A stretch of 64,000 nt of DNA from UBA11524 sp051883695. GTDB taxonomy: Bacteria; Bacillota; Clostridia; Christensenellales; Aristaeellaceae. The notes under the pieces were generated by a model, which had not been told where the DNA came from, did no database searches, and saw nothing but the letters and a program-made list of their open reading frames with translations. Each line of letters opens with the position of its first letter. The stretch's first letter is position 1. The stretch spans positions 62,001 to 126,000 of the forward strand of contig JBJEUF010000060.1 of assembly GCA_051883695.1 (NCBI GenBank), in the 5' to 3' direction. The translations under genes and the position numbers were made by a program. Positions 1-9,118 of the stretch are shown here, one piece after another.

Positions 1-659
1 ATACCGCTGGTGCGGATACGCCCGGCCACGCTGCGCAGCGTGGCGTCGCACTCGTCCACGGGCGCCTCGATGCTCACATCGCCGGATACGCTGTTTGCTG
101 TGATCTCCTCAAAGGGACTGAGCAGCGAAAGGGACATATTGCCCGTGATGCTGGTGACGCTGCACCTGAGCAGGCTGGTCGCCGCCGCCAGCACATCCCC
201 GGAGGTGGAAGCCAGCGTACACTTCTCGCAGCGCGCATTGTGCAGCTTCACATCGCCCGTCACGGAGCGCAGGCTGAGGGTGATGAAATCAAGGCTCGCC
301 GCGGTAATCAGGCCGGACACCGATTCCAGCATGAGATCCGCACCGGTGAGGCTGCGCGCGTTGATCCAGCCGGAAACCGTGCGCCCGTCAATGCAGCCCT
401 TCCACGTCTGCGGCAGGCGCAGCGTGATCTGCATCCAGCTGACCCCCATGGGGTTCCTGGCAAGTGCAGTGGCAGGCTGCTCAACGAGGAGCTGATCCTC
501 CTGGACTGCAATGTGCAGCGCATTGACCTCCCGGTCCGCGCCGGAAACCATGACGTGAATGTCGTCGATATCATCCGTGCAGATTTCCAGCGCCGCGCCG
601 ATCAGCTTCAGGCGAATCCGCGTGATGGGCAGCGCCTTCAGAAATTCATTGCGATTCAT
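1..659 (-). CDS. DUF4097-like beta-strand repeat protein, 3' end missing
   Basis: The frame opens at an ATG at 659-657, six nucleotides after a GGAGGTGA ribosome binding site, and stays open for 219 codons to the window edge, so the C-terminus is missing. No signal peptide or membrane segment is visible. From about residue 100 the chain is a series of short hydrophobic strands broken by turns roughly every 20 residues (SVSGL, SVTGD, STSGD, SITGN, SVSGD, SVAGR). That periodicity is typical of DUF4097/DUF4098 predicted beta-helix proteins, which in Firmicutes often accompany membrane or PadR-regulated genes of unknown role. No catalytic residues can be named. It has its own promoter in the gap after parC. 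Family assignment is by pattern only; function is unknown. Confidence 0.7.
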   Translation of the reverse strand, partial: MNRNEFLKALPITRIRLKLIGAALEICTDDIDDIHVMVSGADREVNALHIAVQEDQLLVEQPATALARNPMGVSWMQITLRLPQTWKGCIDGRTVSGWINARSLTGADLMLESVSGLITAASLDFITLSLRSVTGDVKLHNARCEKCTLASTSGDVLAAATSLLRCSVTSITGNMSLSLLSPFEEITANSVSGDVSIEAPVDECDATLRSVAGRIRTSG

Positions 660-680
660 CCGCTCACCTCCACTGGGAAT

Positions 681-709
681 ATGATAGCATGTTTTCCCCG
701 CCGGTGCAA
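681..709 (-). promoter_or_regulatory. Sigma-A promoter of the DUF4097-like gene
   Basis: On the minus strand, TTGCAC (709-704) is followed after exactly 17 bp by TATCAT (686-681). It lies 22 bp upstream of the start codon at 659, in the 64-bp gap after the parC stop. The -10 differs from consensus at one position. Confidence 0.6.
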
Positions 710-723
710 GGGGCTGTACTGAA

Positions 724-3201
724 TTACTCCGCGCTGTCCACGGCGATCACGCCAGTCACGACGTCCTCAAGAACCGCCATGACGATGGGGTTGCCGCGAT
801 CCTGCTTGCCCTGCAGGAGAATGGCGTCCTTTGCGATGCGGCTGTTCGGGCTCCTCAGCTGGGAAACGATCAGGTCGCAGCCGCTCTTGTCCACCTTGAC
901 CACACCCGCCAGATACCTGCCGTTGGAGCCGTTTTTGTTGAAATAGAAGGACTTCACGCCCTTTCCGTTGCGGTTCTGGCGCTCAAAGTCCAGGGCCATG
1001 AGGCGCTTGGCGTATCCGCGCTCGGAGAACAGCACCATCTGCTCATTATCCCCGATCTGCCCGACCCACAGCACCTCGTCCGATTCATCCACCTGCATGC
1101 ACTTCACACCCGCAGAGACGCGCCCCTGCGTGGGCACCGTATCCAACGCGAAGCGGATGCACATGCCGCTGCGGCTGAGCATCAGGATGTCGTCCCGGGT
1201 TGCGGCAGGCAGGACAGCCATCAGCGCATCGCCCTTTTTGAGGGTGACAGCTGCAAACCTCTTGCTCCGCACATCATAATCCACCGCAGCCGTCCGCTTG
1301 ATCATGCCCTGCCGGGTGATGAACAGATAGTCCGGCATATGGCCGATGTCCACCATGCGCAGGCAGGAGATCCACAGCGCCCGCTCGCCGTCCTCCAGAC
1401 CGGCCAGCACGCCGGAAAGGAGCTGACCGCGATCCCTCGGCTTGCACTCGTTGAGGCTGCTGACCGGATAGGGGTAGCAGTTGCCGTGATCGGTGAAGAT
1501 GAGCAGCGTCTCGTCCGTGCGGGACATGAACAGGAACTCCGCGCTCTCCGCCTCGTTTTCCTCGCGGGCAGGCAGGGGCGTCTTGCGGTACAGCTCGGGC
1601 TTCATCCGCTTGAGGAAGCCGGCGCGGGTATAGGCCACAATGACCTCCTCCGGGGCCAGCACCTCGGTATAGACCTCCGCGGGCACCTCCTGCGCGGCCT
1701 CGATGGTCGTGCGGCGCGCATCGGCATATTCGTCCGCGATTTCCTGCAATTCCTTCCTGATGACGTTCAGCAGCTTCCTTTCGCTGCCGAGGATGCCCTC
1801 CAGCCGGTCGATGAGCTTCAGAACCTCCTCGTATTCCTTGCGAAGCGCGACGATTTCCAGATTCGTCAGGCGCTGCAGGCGCATGTCAAGGATCGCCTGT
1901 GCCTGGGCGTCCGTCAGTTCGAAGCGGAGCATCAGCTTCTCCTTGGCTTCCTTGGGGTTCCTGGAGGCGCGGATCAGTGCGATGACCTCGTCCAGGTTGT
2001 CCACCGCGATCATCAGGCCCTGCAGAATATGGGCGCGGGCCCGGGCGTGCTTCAAGTCATACTCGGTGCGCCGGGTTACCACGTCCTTCTGATGGCGGAT
2101 GAAGTGGCCGATCATGGTTTTCAGGCCCATCTGCACGGGCTTGCCCTCGGCGATGGCCACCATGTTCACGCCGAAGGTCACCTGCAGATCGGAATACCTG
2201 TACAGCAGGTTCAGCACCTTCTGCGCGTCCGCGTCCTTCTTCAGCTCGATGACCGCGCGCATCCCGTTGCGGTCGCTCTCATCGCGGATGTCGTAGATGC
2301 ATCCCAGCTGCGCCTTTTTCTCCTCGCTGAGCTTGAGGATCTTCTCCAGCATCGCGGCCTTGTTGACCGTGTAGGGAATCTCGTGGATCACAATCAGCCT
2401 GCGGCCCGCCGCGCCCTCCTCGATCTCCACCCGGGCGCGGACGGACAGCTTGCTGCGCCCGGTCTCGTAGCCCTTGCGAATCTCCTCATTCTGAACCAGC
2501 ACACCGCCCGTGGGAAAGTCCGGGCCGGGAAGAATCCGCATCAGCTCATCCAGGGTGATATCGGGCTTTTCAATCTGCGCGATGACAGCGCGGATGGCTT
2601 CCCCCAAATTATGGGGCGGGATGTTGGTCGCCAGGCCCACCGCAATGCCCGTCGCGCCATTGACCAGCAGGTTCGGGAAGCGCGCGGGGAGCATGTCCGG
2701 CTCCTTGAGGGTATCGTCGAAATTCAGGCGGAAGGGGACGGTATCCTTCTCGATGTCCCGCAGCATCTGCATCGCCAGCGGCGCCATGCGGGCTTCGGTG
2801 TATCGCATGGCAGCGGCGCTGTCGCCGTCGATGGAGCCGAAGTTGCCGTGTCCGTCCACCATCGGGCCCCGCATGGAGAAATCCTGCGCCATGCGCACCA
2901 GCGCGTCATACACGGAGGAATCGCCATGGGGATGGTATTTGCCCAGGCAGTCGCCGACGATGCGGGCGCACTTGCGGTGCGGCTTGTCCGGCGTGGTGCC
3001 CAGCTCCATCATCGTGTAGAGGATGCGGCGCTGCACAGGCTTGAGGCCGTCCTCCACCCGGGGCAGGGCGCGTTCCAGAATCACGTGCTCGGCATAGGGG
3101 ATCATGGACTGGTGCATCACGTCCTCGACGGAGGTTTGCAGGATGCGCGAGGGATCGTCCTTGGGAATCGGGCGGTTGTCGCTCGTCTTTTTCCGTGCCA
3201 T
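724..3201 (-). CDS. parC: Type IIA DNA topoisomerase subunit A (ParC/GyrA family)
   Basis: This 825-residue breakage-reunion subunit pairs with the ATPase subunit encoded just upstream. The catalytic tyrosine is Y134 in AMRYTEARM. The quinolone-resistance region is KYHPHGDSSVYDALVRM, with S95 and D99 at the E. coli GyrA 83 and 87 positions, both of the sensitive type. A C-terminal beta-pinwheel follows, carrying QNRNGKG near residue 742, which resembles the GyrA box QRRGGKG. The start at 3201 lies 3 nt after the parE stop, with GGAGG inside the parE tail, so translation is coupled. The partner looks like ParE, so topoisomerase IV is the likely identity. The GyrA-like core (DFSMRGP, DGHGNFGS) and near-complete GyrA box leave gyrase possible. 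Confidence 0.9.
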   Translation of the reverse strand: MARKKTSDNRPIPKDDPSRILQTSVEDVMHQSMIPYAEHVILERALPRVEDGLKPVQRRILYTMMELGTTPDKPHRKCARIVGDCLGKYHPHGDSSVYDALVRMAQDFSMRGPMVDGHGNFGSIDGDSAAAMRYTEARMAPLAMQMLRDIEKDTVPFRLNFDDTLKEPDMLPARFPNLLVNGATGIAVGLATNIPPHNLGEAIRAVIAQIEKPDITLDELMRILPGPDFPTGGVLVQNEEIRKGYETGRSKLSVRARVEIEEGAAGRRLIVIHEIPYTVNKAAMLEKILKLSEEKKAQLGCIYDIRDESDRNGMRAVIELKKDADAQKVLNLLYRYSDLQVTFGVNMVAIAEGKPVQMGLKTMIGHFIRHQKDVVTRRTEYDLKHARARAHILQGLMIAVDNLDEVIALIRASRNPKEAKEKLMLRFELTDAQAQAILDMRLQRLTNLEIVALRKEYEEVLKLIDRLEGILGSERKLLNVIRKELQEIADEYADARRTTIEAAQEVPAEVYTEVLAPEEVIVAYTRAGFLKRMKPELYRKTPLPAREENEAESAEFLFMSRTDETLLIFTDHGNCYPYPVSSLNECKPRDRGQLLSGVLAGLEDGERALWISCLRMVDIGHMPDYLFITRQGMIKRTAAVDYDVRSKRFAAVTLKKGDALMAVLPAATRDDILMLSRSGMCIRFALDTVPTQGRVSAGVKCMQVDESDEVLWVGQIGDNEQMVLFSERGYAKRLMALDFERQNRNGKGVKSFYFNKNGSNGRYLAGVVKVDKSGCDLIVSQLRSPNSRIAKDAILLQGKQDRGNPIVMAVLEDVVTGVIAVDSAE

Positions 3202-3204
3202 CGC

Positions 3205-5178
3205 TTACACGCCTCCTTCCTGCTGCGCGGGCGGCATCTCGAAATGATCGGGCTTGTTGAAGTCCGCATGCTCGGTGATGTAGTCGCGGCGCGGCTCCAC
3301 CTTGTCGCCCATGAGGATGGTGATGCGGCGGTCGGCGAGGGCCGCGTCCTCAATGGTGACCTGCATCAGCTTGCGCTGCTCCGGGTCCATGGTGGTCTCC
3401 CAGAGCTGCTCGGGGTTCATTTCTCCCAGGCCCTTGTAGCGCTGCAGCGTATAGCCTTTGCCTGCGGCCCTGATGCACTTCTGCAGCTCCTTGTCATCAT
3501 AGGCATACATGATTTTGCTGCCCTTCTGCACCTTGTACAGCGGCGGCATCCCGATGTAGACGTGACCGCCCATGACCAGCTCCTTCATATAGCGGAAGAA
3601 GAAGGTCAGCAATATGGCGCGGATGTGGGCGCCGTCCTGATCGGCATCGGAAAGGATGATGACCTTGTTGTATTTGAGGTTGCTCAGGTTGAAGCTCTCG
3701 TCGATGGAGGTGCCCAGCGCGGTGATCAGGCTGCGGAACTCCTCGTTGGCAAGCACCTGATCCAGGCGCTTCTTCTCCGCGTTCAGCGGCTTGCCGCGCA
3801 GGGGCAGAATCGCCTGATAGCGGCTGTCGCGGCCCTGCTTGGCGCTGCCGCCTGCGGAATCGCCCTCCACGATGAACAGCTCGTTGTCCTCGGCATTCCT
3901 GCCCCGGCAGGCGCTCAGCTTGCCCACCAGCGGCGCCGCGTCCAGCTGATTGGCCTTGCGAGCGTTGTCGCGGGTCTTGCGGGCCGCCTCGCGCACCTGC
4001 GCGGCCTTGATCGCCTTGGCGACAATGGCCTGGGCAACGTCCTGATTCTTGAGGTTCTCCAGATAGTCCGTCAGCTGCTGGGTGATGATGCCCTCCACCG
4101 CCGGACGTACCTCGCTGTTGCCCAGGCGTCCCTTGGTCTGCCCCTCGAACTGCGGGTTCTTGACCATGGTGATCAGCACGCAGGAAAGCCCCTCGCGGAA
4201 GTCCTCGCCGGAGAGATTCGCGTCCTTTTCCTTCAGCGCCCCGATGCGGCGGGCGTAATCGTTGAGCATCTTGGTGAAGGCCGCCTTGAAGCCGGTTTCA
4301 TGGCTGCCGCCCTCGCCGGTGGGAATGTTGTTGACATAGGAGAACATCGACTCGGTGTAGCCGTCGGTGTACTGAATGGCGGCGCGGCAGATGATGCCGT
4401 CCTTCTGTCCCTCCAGATAGATGGGCTCCTCATGCATGGCGGTCTTGCCGTCGTTGAGGTACTTCACATAGTCGATGATGCCGCCCTCATAGCAGAACAC
4501 CTTCTCCCGGTTCTCCTCGTCCTTCACCCGCTCGTCCACAAAGACGATTTTCAGCCCCTTGTTCAGATAGGCCAGCTCCTGCAGGCGGCGGGAGACGGTT
4601 TCGCCATGAAAGCGCACATCCTCAAAGATGGTATCATCGGGCAGGAAGCGGATGAGGGAACCCTTTTTGCGGGTGTTGCCGACCTTCTCCAGCGGCGCGT
4701 CCGGGATGCCGGCATGGCACTTGCCCTTCGCGTCCGTGGTGGAGGTGAAGCGGATGTGATAATGGGCAAAGTCACGGTAGACATCAACGGTCAGCCACTT
4801 CGACAGCGCGTTGACAACCGATGCGCCCACGCCGTGCAGCCCGCCGGAGTAGGCATAATTGTCGTTGTTGAACTTGCCGCCCGCGTGCAGCTTGGTAAAG
4901 ATGACCTCCACGCCGGACATGTGCATCGTCGGGTGCTCGTCCACGGGCATCCCGCGCCCGTTGTCGTACACGGAGGCCGAGCCGTCCGTATGCAGCGTCA
5001 CGCGGATCTCATTGGCATAGCCGTTGCTGGCTTCGTCAATGGCATTGTCAACGATTTCCCACAGCAGGTGGTGCAGACCGCGTGTGGATGTGGTGCCGAT
5101 GTACATACCGGGCCGCATCCGAACGGCCTCCAGGCCTTCCAGCACCGTCAGCTGACCTGCGTCATATTGTTTCGCCAT
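3205..5178 (-). CDS. parE: Type IIA DNA topoisomerase subunit B (ParE-like)
   Basis: This 657-residue ATPase subunit powers strand passage with the downstream ParC/GyrA protein. GHKL ATP-binding motifs are EIVDNAIDEA (residues 41-50, Asn45), DNGRGMP (72-78) and SGGLHGVGAS (111-120). The transducer and a TOPRIM domain follow, with EGDSAGGSAKQGR and SDADQDGAH. The C-terminal RYKGLGEMNPEQLWETT and LMGDKVEPRR match ParE/GyrB; the pattern LKEKDKNL...REGLS is closest to Bacillus ParE. The ATG at 5178 was chosen because AAAGGAG lies about 10 nt upstream; the frame extends 22 codons further without a good ribosome binding site. A consensus promoter lies at 5253-5281. Confidence 0.92.
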   Translation of the reverse strand: MAKQYDAGQLTVLEGLEAVRMRPGMYIGTTSTRGLHHLLWEIVDNAIDEASNGYANEIRVTLHTDGSASVYDNGRGMPVDEHPTMHMSGVEVIFTKLHAGGKFNNDNYAYSGGLHGVGASVVNALSKWLTVDVYRDFAHYHIRFTSTTDAKGKCHAGIPDAPLEKVGNTRKKGSLIRFLPDDTIFEDVRFHGETVSRRLQELAYLNKGLKIVFVDERVKDEENREKVFCYEGGIIDYVKYLNDGKTAMHEEPIYLEGQKDGIICRAAIQYTDGYTESMFSYVNNIPTGEGGSHETGFKAAFTKMLNDYARRIGALKEKDANLSGEDFREGLSCVLITMVKNPQFEGQTKGRLGNSEVRPAVEGIITQQLTDYLENLKNQDVAQAIVAKAIKAAQVREAARKTRDNARKANQLDAAPLVGKLSACRGRNAEDNELFIVEGDSAGGSAKQGRDSRYQAILPLRGKPLNAEKKRLDQVLANEEFRSLITALGTSIDESFNLSNLKYNKVIILSDADQDGAHIRAILLTFFFRYMKELVMGGHVYIGMPPLYKVQKGSKIMYAYDDKELQKCIRAAGKGYTLQRYKGLGEMNPEQLWETTMDPEQRKLMQVTIEDAALADRRITILMGDKVEPRRDYITEHADFNKPDHFEMPPAQQEGGV

Positions 5179-5252
5179 GTAGATGAACTCCTTTTCAGGA
5201 AAGATCCGTCTGCCGCACGGCAGAGAAGGAGGAGAATATAGCACAACAACTG

Positions 5253-5281
5253 ATTATACCATGCTTTCCGGATTTCATCAA
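5253..5281 (-). promoter_or_regulatory. Sigma-A promoter of parE-parC
   Basis: On the minus strand, TTGATG (5281-5276) is followed after 17 bp by a perfect TATAAT (5258-5253). The parE start is 75 bp downstream. It faces away from the promoter of the ZIP transporter gene. Confidence 0.75.
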
Positions 5282-5396
5282 GGGGAACATGGAATAAACG
5301 TTCGTATTGGAGGCTGCGGCGCGGGGCTTTCCGCGACCTTTTCTCCGGGAATGATCGAAACGCGCTCCTTCCATACTGTACAAAATCCGTCTTTGT

Positions 5397-5404
5397 GATA
5401 TAAT
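5397..5404 (+). promoter_or_regulatory. Extended -10 promoter of the ZIP transporter gene
   Basis: TGATATAAT on the plus strand contains a perfect -10 (TATAAT, 5399-5404) with an upstream TG. No good -35 is seen at the right distance (CTGTAC at best). The start codon at 5440 is 36 bp downstream. Confidence 0.5.
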
Positions 5405-5439
5405 CAGTACGCACAATCACAAATGTCGAGGTGACGGAT

Positions 5440-6222
5440 ATGACAGGCGAAATCATCCGAGAGCTGGCTGTTCCATTCATTGGCACAGCCCTGGGCGCAG
5501 CCAGCGTGTTCTTTTTCAAAAAAGCGCTTCCCCGGACGCTTCAGCGGGCACTGACCGGCTTTGCCGCCGGGGTCATGGTGGCCGCTGCCATCTGGGGCTT
5601 GCTGATTCCCAGCATGGAGCAGGCCTCCGGCATGGGCAAAATGGCTTTTCTGCCCGCGCTCATCGGCCTGTGGCTGGGCTTTGGCTTCCTGATGCTGCTG
5701 GATAAGCTCGTGCCGCATCTGCATATGAACGCCCAGGACGCGGAGGGGGTACACAGCCGTTTGAAGCGTTCCTCCATGATGGTGCTGGCTGTGGCGCTGC
5801 ACAACCTGCCCGAGGGCATGACCGTCGGCGCGGTGCTGGCAGGGATGCTGAACGGCGATGTGGGCATCAGCGCCGGAGCCGCCCTGACGCTCTCCCTGGG
5901 CATCGCCATCCAGAACTTCCCCGAGGGCGCGATCATCTCCATTCCTCTCCGGGATGAGGGGATGAGCCGGGGCAAGGCCTTCGCGATGGGCGCGCTGTCC
6001 GGTCTGGTGGAGCCGCTGGGCGCGCTGCTGACGATGCTTGCCGCCAGTCTGTTGATTCCCGCACTCCCCTATCTGCTGGCCTTTGCCGCGGGTGCCATGC
6101 TCTATGTGGTCGTGGAGGAGCTGATTCCCGAAACGTTCGAGGGGACGCATTCCCACATAGGCACGGTGCTCTTCGCCATGGGCTTTTCGCTCATGATGGT
6201 GCTTGACATCGTGCTGGGTTGA
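5440..6222 (+). CDS. ZIP family divalent metal transporter
   Basis: This 260-residue integral membrane protein probably imports zinc or another divalent metal across the cytoplasmic membrane. It has about eight hydrophobic segments and the paired metal-site motifs HNLPEG (121-126) and QNFPEG (158-163), followed by EPLG (191-194), as in the bacterial GufA/ZupT branch of the ZIP family. A His-containing loop (PHLHMN) precedes them. The ATG at 5440 has GAGGTG six nucleotides upstream; a GTG three codons earlier has no separate ribosome binding site. The gene stands alone on the plus strand, divergent from parE and converging on the CotH gene through a shared terminator. Metal specificity cannot be read from the sequence. 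Confidence 0.9.
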   Translation: MTGEIIRELAVPFIGTALGAASVFFFKKALPRTLQRALTGFAAGVMVAAAIWGLLIPSMEQASGMGKMAFLPALIGLWLGFGFLMLLDKLVPHLHMNAQDAEGVHSRLKRSSMMVLAVALHNLPEGMTVGAVLAGMLNGDVGISAGAALTLSLGIAIQNFPEGAIISIPLRDEGMSRGKAFAMGALSGLVEPLGALLTMLAASLLIPALPYLLAFAAGAMLYVVVEELIPETFEGTHSHIGTVLFAMGFSLMMVLDIVLG

Positions 6223-6232
6223 TAATCATAAG

Positions 6233-6259
6233 AGCCCGGAGCCATGCCGGTTCCGGGCT
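6233..6259. terminator. Convergent hairpin terminator between the ZIP and CotH genes
   Basis: An 11-bp stem (AGCCCGGAGCC / GGTTCCGGGCT, one G-T pair) with a 5-nt loop lies between the ends of the two converging genes. The T-tract on the plus side is weak (TCATTCTGTCTGT). It could serve both strands. Confidence 0.6.
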
Positions 6260-6280
6260 TCATTCTGTCTGTAGAGGACT

Positions 6281-8260
6281 TCAGTCGTTCTCCGGCTTTG
6301 CGTTGGTGACCTCCAGCAGCGCCAGCACATCGCCGAAATACGTCTCCATCTCCTCGTCCGTCAGCTTCATGGCCTTCTGGAGCAGCTCCGGGATCTTGCG
6401 GGGCCGGACGCGCGCGTAGTACTTCGTCGCGCTGATGTTGGTATACCAGTTCTTGAGCTTCATGTTGTCCCAGCGCTCGATGTGCCGCGGCAGAATCGGC
6501 TCCAGCTGCGCGATCACCTCATCGAATTTTGCCTCCACATAGGGCCACCGGAACCTCGTCTCCAGCAGCTCCGCAACGCGCATCAGGAACTTCGCCCTGT
6601 ATTCCGGGACGTTCAGCAGCGCATTCAGCGGCTCGTGCCGGAAGCCCTGGATCTTGCCGGAAACGGGCTTGATGTAGTATTCCAGCGGCGTCTTGTCCAG
6701 ATTGCGCCAGCAGGCCTCCACGTCGAAGAGCAGATACTTCCACTTGCCGCCGGGAACGCGGTACACGCGCACGTTCGTGAAGTCCACATTCCCCAGGATG
6801 ATCTCATACGCCGCGTGGGTGAACATGCTGTCGATATCCAGCCTTTCCTCCACCCAGGCCAGGTTCTCGGGGATGTTCAGATCGCTTTTCTTGCAGAAGT
6901 CCGCCAGCGCCAGCCAGTCCTCATTGTCGCCGTTTTGGGTGAAGCGATCCGTCCCCGTGCGCGCCAGGATATCAATCCGATCAATCGCATCCTCATCCGT
7001 CACGCCCTCATAGGCCGCGATGAAGTATTTGTTGATCTTCTCGCGCAGGTTGTAATGCCCCCAGTAGCGCCCGTTGATGTACACCTGAATGACCACATGA
7101 TCCTGATACAGCAGCCCCTCGCCCTCCGCAAGGGAGGACGCGACGATGTCCCGCAAGCGGGTGGCATAGGCGTCCGAATTGGCGGCGCGGAGCAGCAGCG
7201 ATTTGTACTCCGTGTAGTCCCGGGTCGGGAACGGGTTGAACCGGAAGGTGCCCTCCCCGTAGGCCTTCCGGGCATACAGGGCAATGGACTTCTGCGCATT
7301 GACGCGGGCCGAATGCCCGGAGCAGGTGAAGGTGCCCATCTGATTGATCTCGCACAGGCCGTCCATGTTGTAATACTCGATGTTGACCGGGTATTCCAGC
7401 TCCTTCGCGTAGTTGGGCGTATCGCCGCTCCCCTTGACCAGCGCGCCCGTTTTCCTGTTGAACAGGTACTGGTCGTCCGTCACAAGGGAGACAACGGGCG
7501 TGAGCTGCTCATCGTTGATGAAGTAGGTAGCGCTGACCGTCACGGAGGGCACCTCGTTCTCGCAAAAAGCCCTGATCCGCAGCGGCGTGGTCTGGCTGAT
7601 GGTCAGCCCGTCCGCCGGGAACGCGGCCGACGCGGCTGTGGGCGTTTCGCCATCCGTGGTGTAGCGGAGCGTCGCCCCCGCAGGACATTGCGCCTGCACC
7701 GTCACGGCATCGGCATAGAATCCGCCCGGTGTCAGGATCGCCGGAGCCACCGTCCGCGCGGGATACGCAATCGCATCGTTCTTCCTGCCCCGGGTCGCCG
7801 TGCCAAAGTAGCCGTAAGCCCCGCCGCCGGAGGGCAGCCCATAGCTCACATTGCCGTACTGCTGCGGGAATTCCAGCTTCTGTACCAGCTGAACATCCGC
7901 ATCGGAAAGATAGAGCGTTTCACCCTCCGCGGACAGGCTGAAGGAAGCGTAGAAGGTGCTTCCCTTGCCCGGCTCCACATCGTCCTCCCCGGTGCAATAC
8001 ACCGTCAGGAACGCGCCCGCCCTGAGCTTCGTCCCCTCGGGGAAGCAGAACTTCTGCAGGTTCTTCCTGCCGTCGGAAAGATACCATCCGCTCAGGTCGA
8101 CCGTTGCCTTCCCATCGTTATAGAGCTCCACCCAATCGTAGGATTTCCCGTTTTCATACACCCCGTTGGAAGCCATGATCTCATTGATGACCACATCCGC
8201 CAGCGCCGCCCCAGGCAGCCAGAGCAGCAGCAGCGCCAGTCCGCAGAGCTTCTTCAGCAT
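6281..8260 (-). CDS. Secreted CotH kinase-family protein with lamin-tail domain
   Basis: This 659-residue protein begins with a signal peptide (residues 1-21, ending PGAALA). A lamin-tail domain follows at about 22-145 (VVINEIMASN, DWVELYND, VDLSGWYLSD), then a chitobiase/hexosaminidase C-terminal-like beta module at about 175-250 (TLRYTTDGETPT). The CotH domain spans about 290-620 and includes GHYNLREKIN (401-410) and FDVEACWRN. CotH of Bacillus is a spore-coat protein kinase, but secreted multidomain CotH proteins are widespread in rumen and gut Clostridia and some are cellulosome-associated. Here the role is unknown; export and a surface or matrix function are inferred. The start at 8260 has AAGGAG upstream; 37 further in-frame codons are rejected because they precede the signal peptide. 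Confidence 0.85.
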   Translation of the reverse strand: MLKKLCGLALLLLWLPGAALADVVINEIMASNGVYENGKSYDWVELYNDGKATVDLSGWYLSDGRKNLQKFCFPEGTKLRAGAFLTVYCTGEDDVEPGKGSTFYASFSLSAEGETLYLSDADVQLVQKLEFPQQYGNVSYGLPSGGGAYGYFGTATRGRKNDAIAYPARTVAPAILTPGGFYADAVTVQAQCPAGATLRYTTDGETPTAASAAFPADGLTISQTTPLRIRAFCENEVPSVTVSATYFINDEQLTPVVSLVTDDQYLFNRKTGALVKGSGDTPNYAKELEYPVNIEYYNMDGLCEINQMGTFTCSGHSARVNAQKSIALYARKAYGEGTFRFNPFPTRDYTEYKSLLLRAANSDAYATRLRDIVASSLAEGEGLLYQDHVVIQVYINGRYWGHYNLREKINKYFIAAYEGVTDEDAIDRIDILARTGTDRFTQNGDNEDWLALADFCKKSDLNIPENLAWVEERLDIDSMFTHAAYEIILGNVDFTNVRVYRVPGGKWKYLLFDVEACWRNLDKTPLEYYIKPVSGKIQGFRHEPLNALLNVPEYRAKFLMRVAELLETRFRWPYVEAKFDEVIAQLEPILPRHIERWDNMKLKNWYTNISATKYYARVRPRKIPELLQKAMKLTDEEMETYFGDVLALLEVTNAKPEND

Positions 8261-8345
8261 CTTCTCACTCCTTCGCGCGAGCTTGCCTGTTTCGCGCATA
8301 CGGTGAATGATTCGACACGCCCCCGTCCAATTCCTTCTCCGGATG

Positions 8346-8401
8346 AAAAGCGGCTTCCCCCTCTTCCGCATCCGCAGCGGAAGCCGTGAGAAGCCGCTTT
8401 T
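8346..8401 (-). terminator. Terminator of the liv operon
   Basis: Directly after livF, the arms AAAAGCGGCTTC and GAAGCCGCTTTT form a 12-bp stem on the minus strand, with a second small stem (CTTCCGC / GCGGAAG) inside the loop. The 3' arm ends in TTTTC, giving a standard intrinsic terminator before the CotH gene. Confidence 0.75.
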
Positions 8402-8410
8402 ACGATATTC

Positions 8411-9118
8411 TCAATTACCCAGATACGCCTTGCGCACCGCGTCGTTGTGCAGCAGCTCATCCGCCGCGCCGGACATGGTGACATGGCCCGTTTCCAGCAC
8501 ATAGGCGCGATCCGCGATGGACAGCGCCGCCTGCGCGTTCTGCTCGATCAGCAGGATCGTCGCGCCCGCCGCGTGCAGCTCCTTGATGATATCGAAGATT
8601 TGCTCCACCAGAATGGGCGCCAGACCCATCGACGGCTCGTCCAGCATCAGCAGGCGCGGCCGGGACATCATCGCGCGGGCAATCGCCAGCATCTGCTGCT
8701 CGCCGCCGGAGAGGGTTCCGGCGATCTGCCTTTCGCGCTCCTTCAGGCGCGGGAAGCGCTCGAACATCTCCGCCATCGAGCCGGAAATCTCCGCCTTCGG
8801 GCGGGTGAAGCCGCCCATTTCGAGGTTTTCGCGCACGGTCATCTGCTGGAAGATGCGCCGTCCCTCGGGGCACAGCGCCATGCCCAGGGAGACCGTCTGA
8901 TGGGCCGGAATCTGCGCGAGGTTTTTGCCGTCGAAGGTGATGGAGCCGCTGCGGGGCCGCAGAAGGCCCGCGATGGTGTTCAGCGTGGTGGATTTGCCGG
9001 CGCCGTTCGCGCCGATCAGGGTGACGATCTCGCCCTCGTTGACCTCGAAGGAGATGCCCTTGATCGCGTGGATCGCGCCGTAATAAACGTGGATATCATC
9101 GACCTTCAGCAGACTCAT
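8411..9118 (-). CDS. livF: Branched-chain amino acid ABC transporter ATPase LivF
   Basis: This 235-residue ATPase is one of two energising the LivHM permease. It has Walker A GANGAGKS (residues 36-43), signature LSGGEQQML, Walker B LLMLDEPSMGL and the LivF-typical ending (AYVLETGHVTMSG, YLGN). Length matches the family. Its ATG overlaps the livG stop by one base (TGATG), so translation is coupled. It is the last gene of livKHMGF and is followed by a strong hairpin terminator. Confidence 0.93.
   Translation of the reverse strand: MSLLKVDDIHVYYGAIHAIKGISFEVNEGEIVTLIGANGAGKSTTLNTIAGLLRPRSGSITFDGKNLAQIPAHQTVSLGMALCPEGRRIFQQMTVRENLEMGGFTRPKAEISGSMAEMFERFPRLKERERQIAGTLSGGEQQMLAIARAMMSRPRLLMLDEPSMGLAPILVEQIFDIIKELHAAGATILLIEQNAQAALSIADRAYVLETGHVTMSGAADELLHNDAVRKAYLGN

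Noticed and set aside
1339..5241. A plus-strand open frame of 1,300 codons antisense to parC and parE
   Set aside because: It is a shadow of two clearly conserved topoisomerase genes; no start site or known domain.
5179..5244. N-terminal extension of ParE by 22 codons
   Set aside because: The extension is not family-like and lacks a ribosome binding site, while the ATG at 5178 has AAAGGAG.
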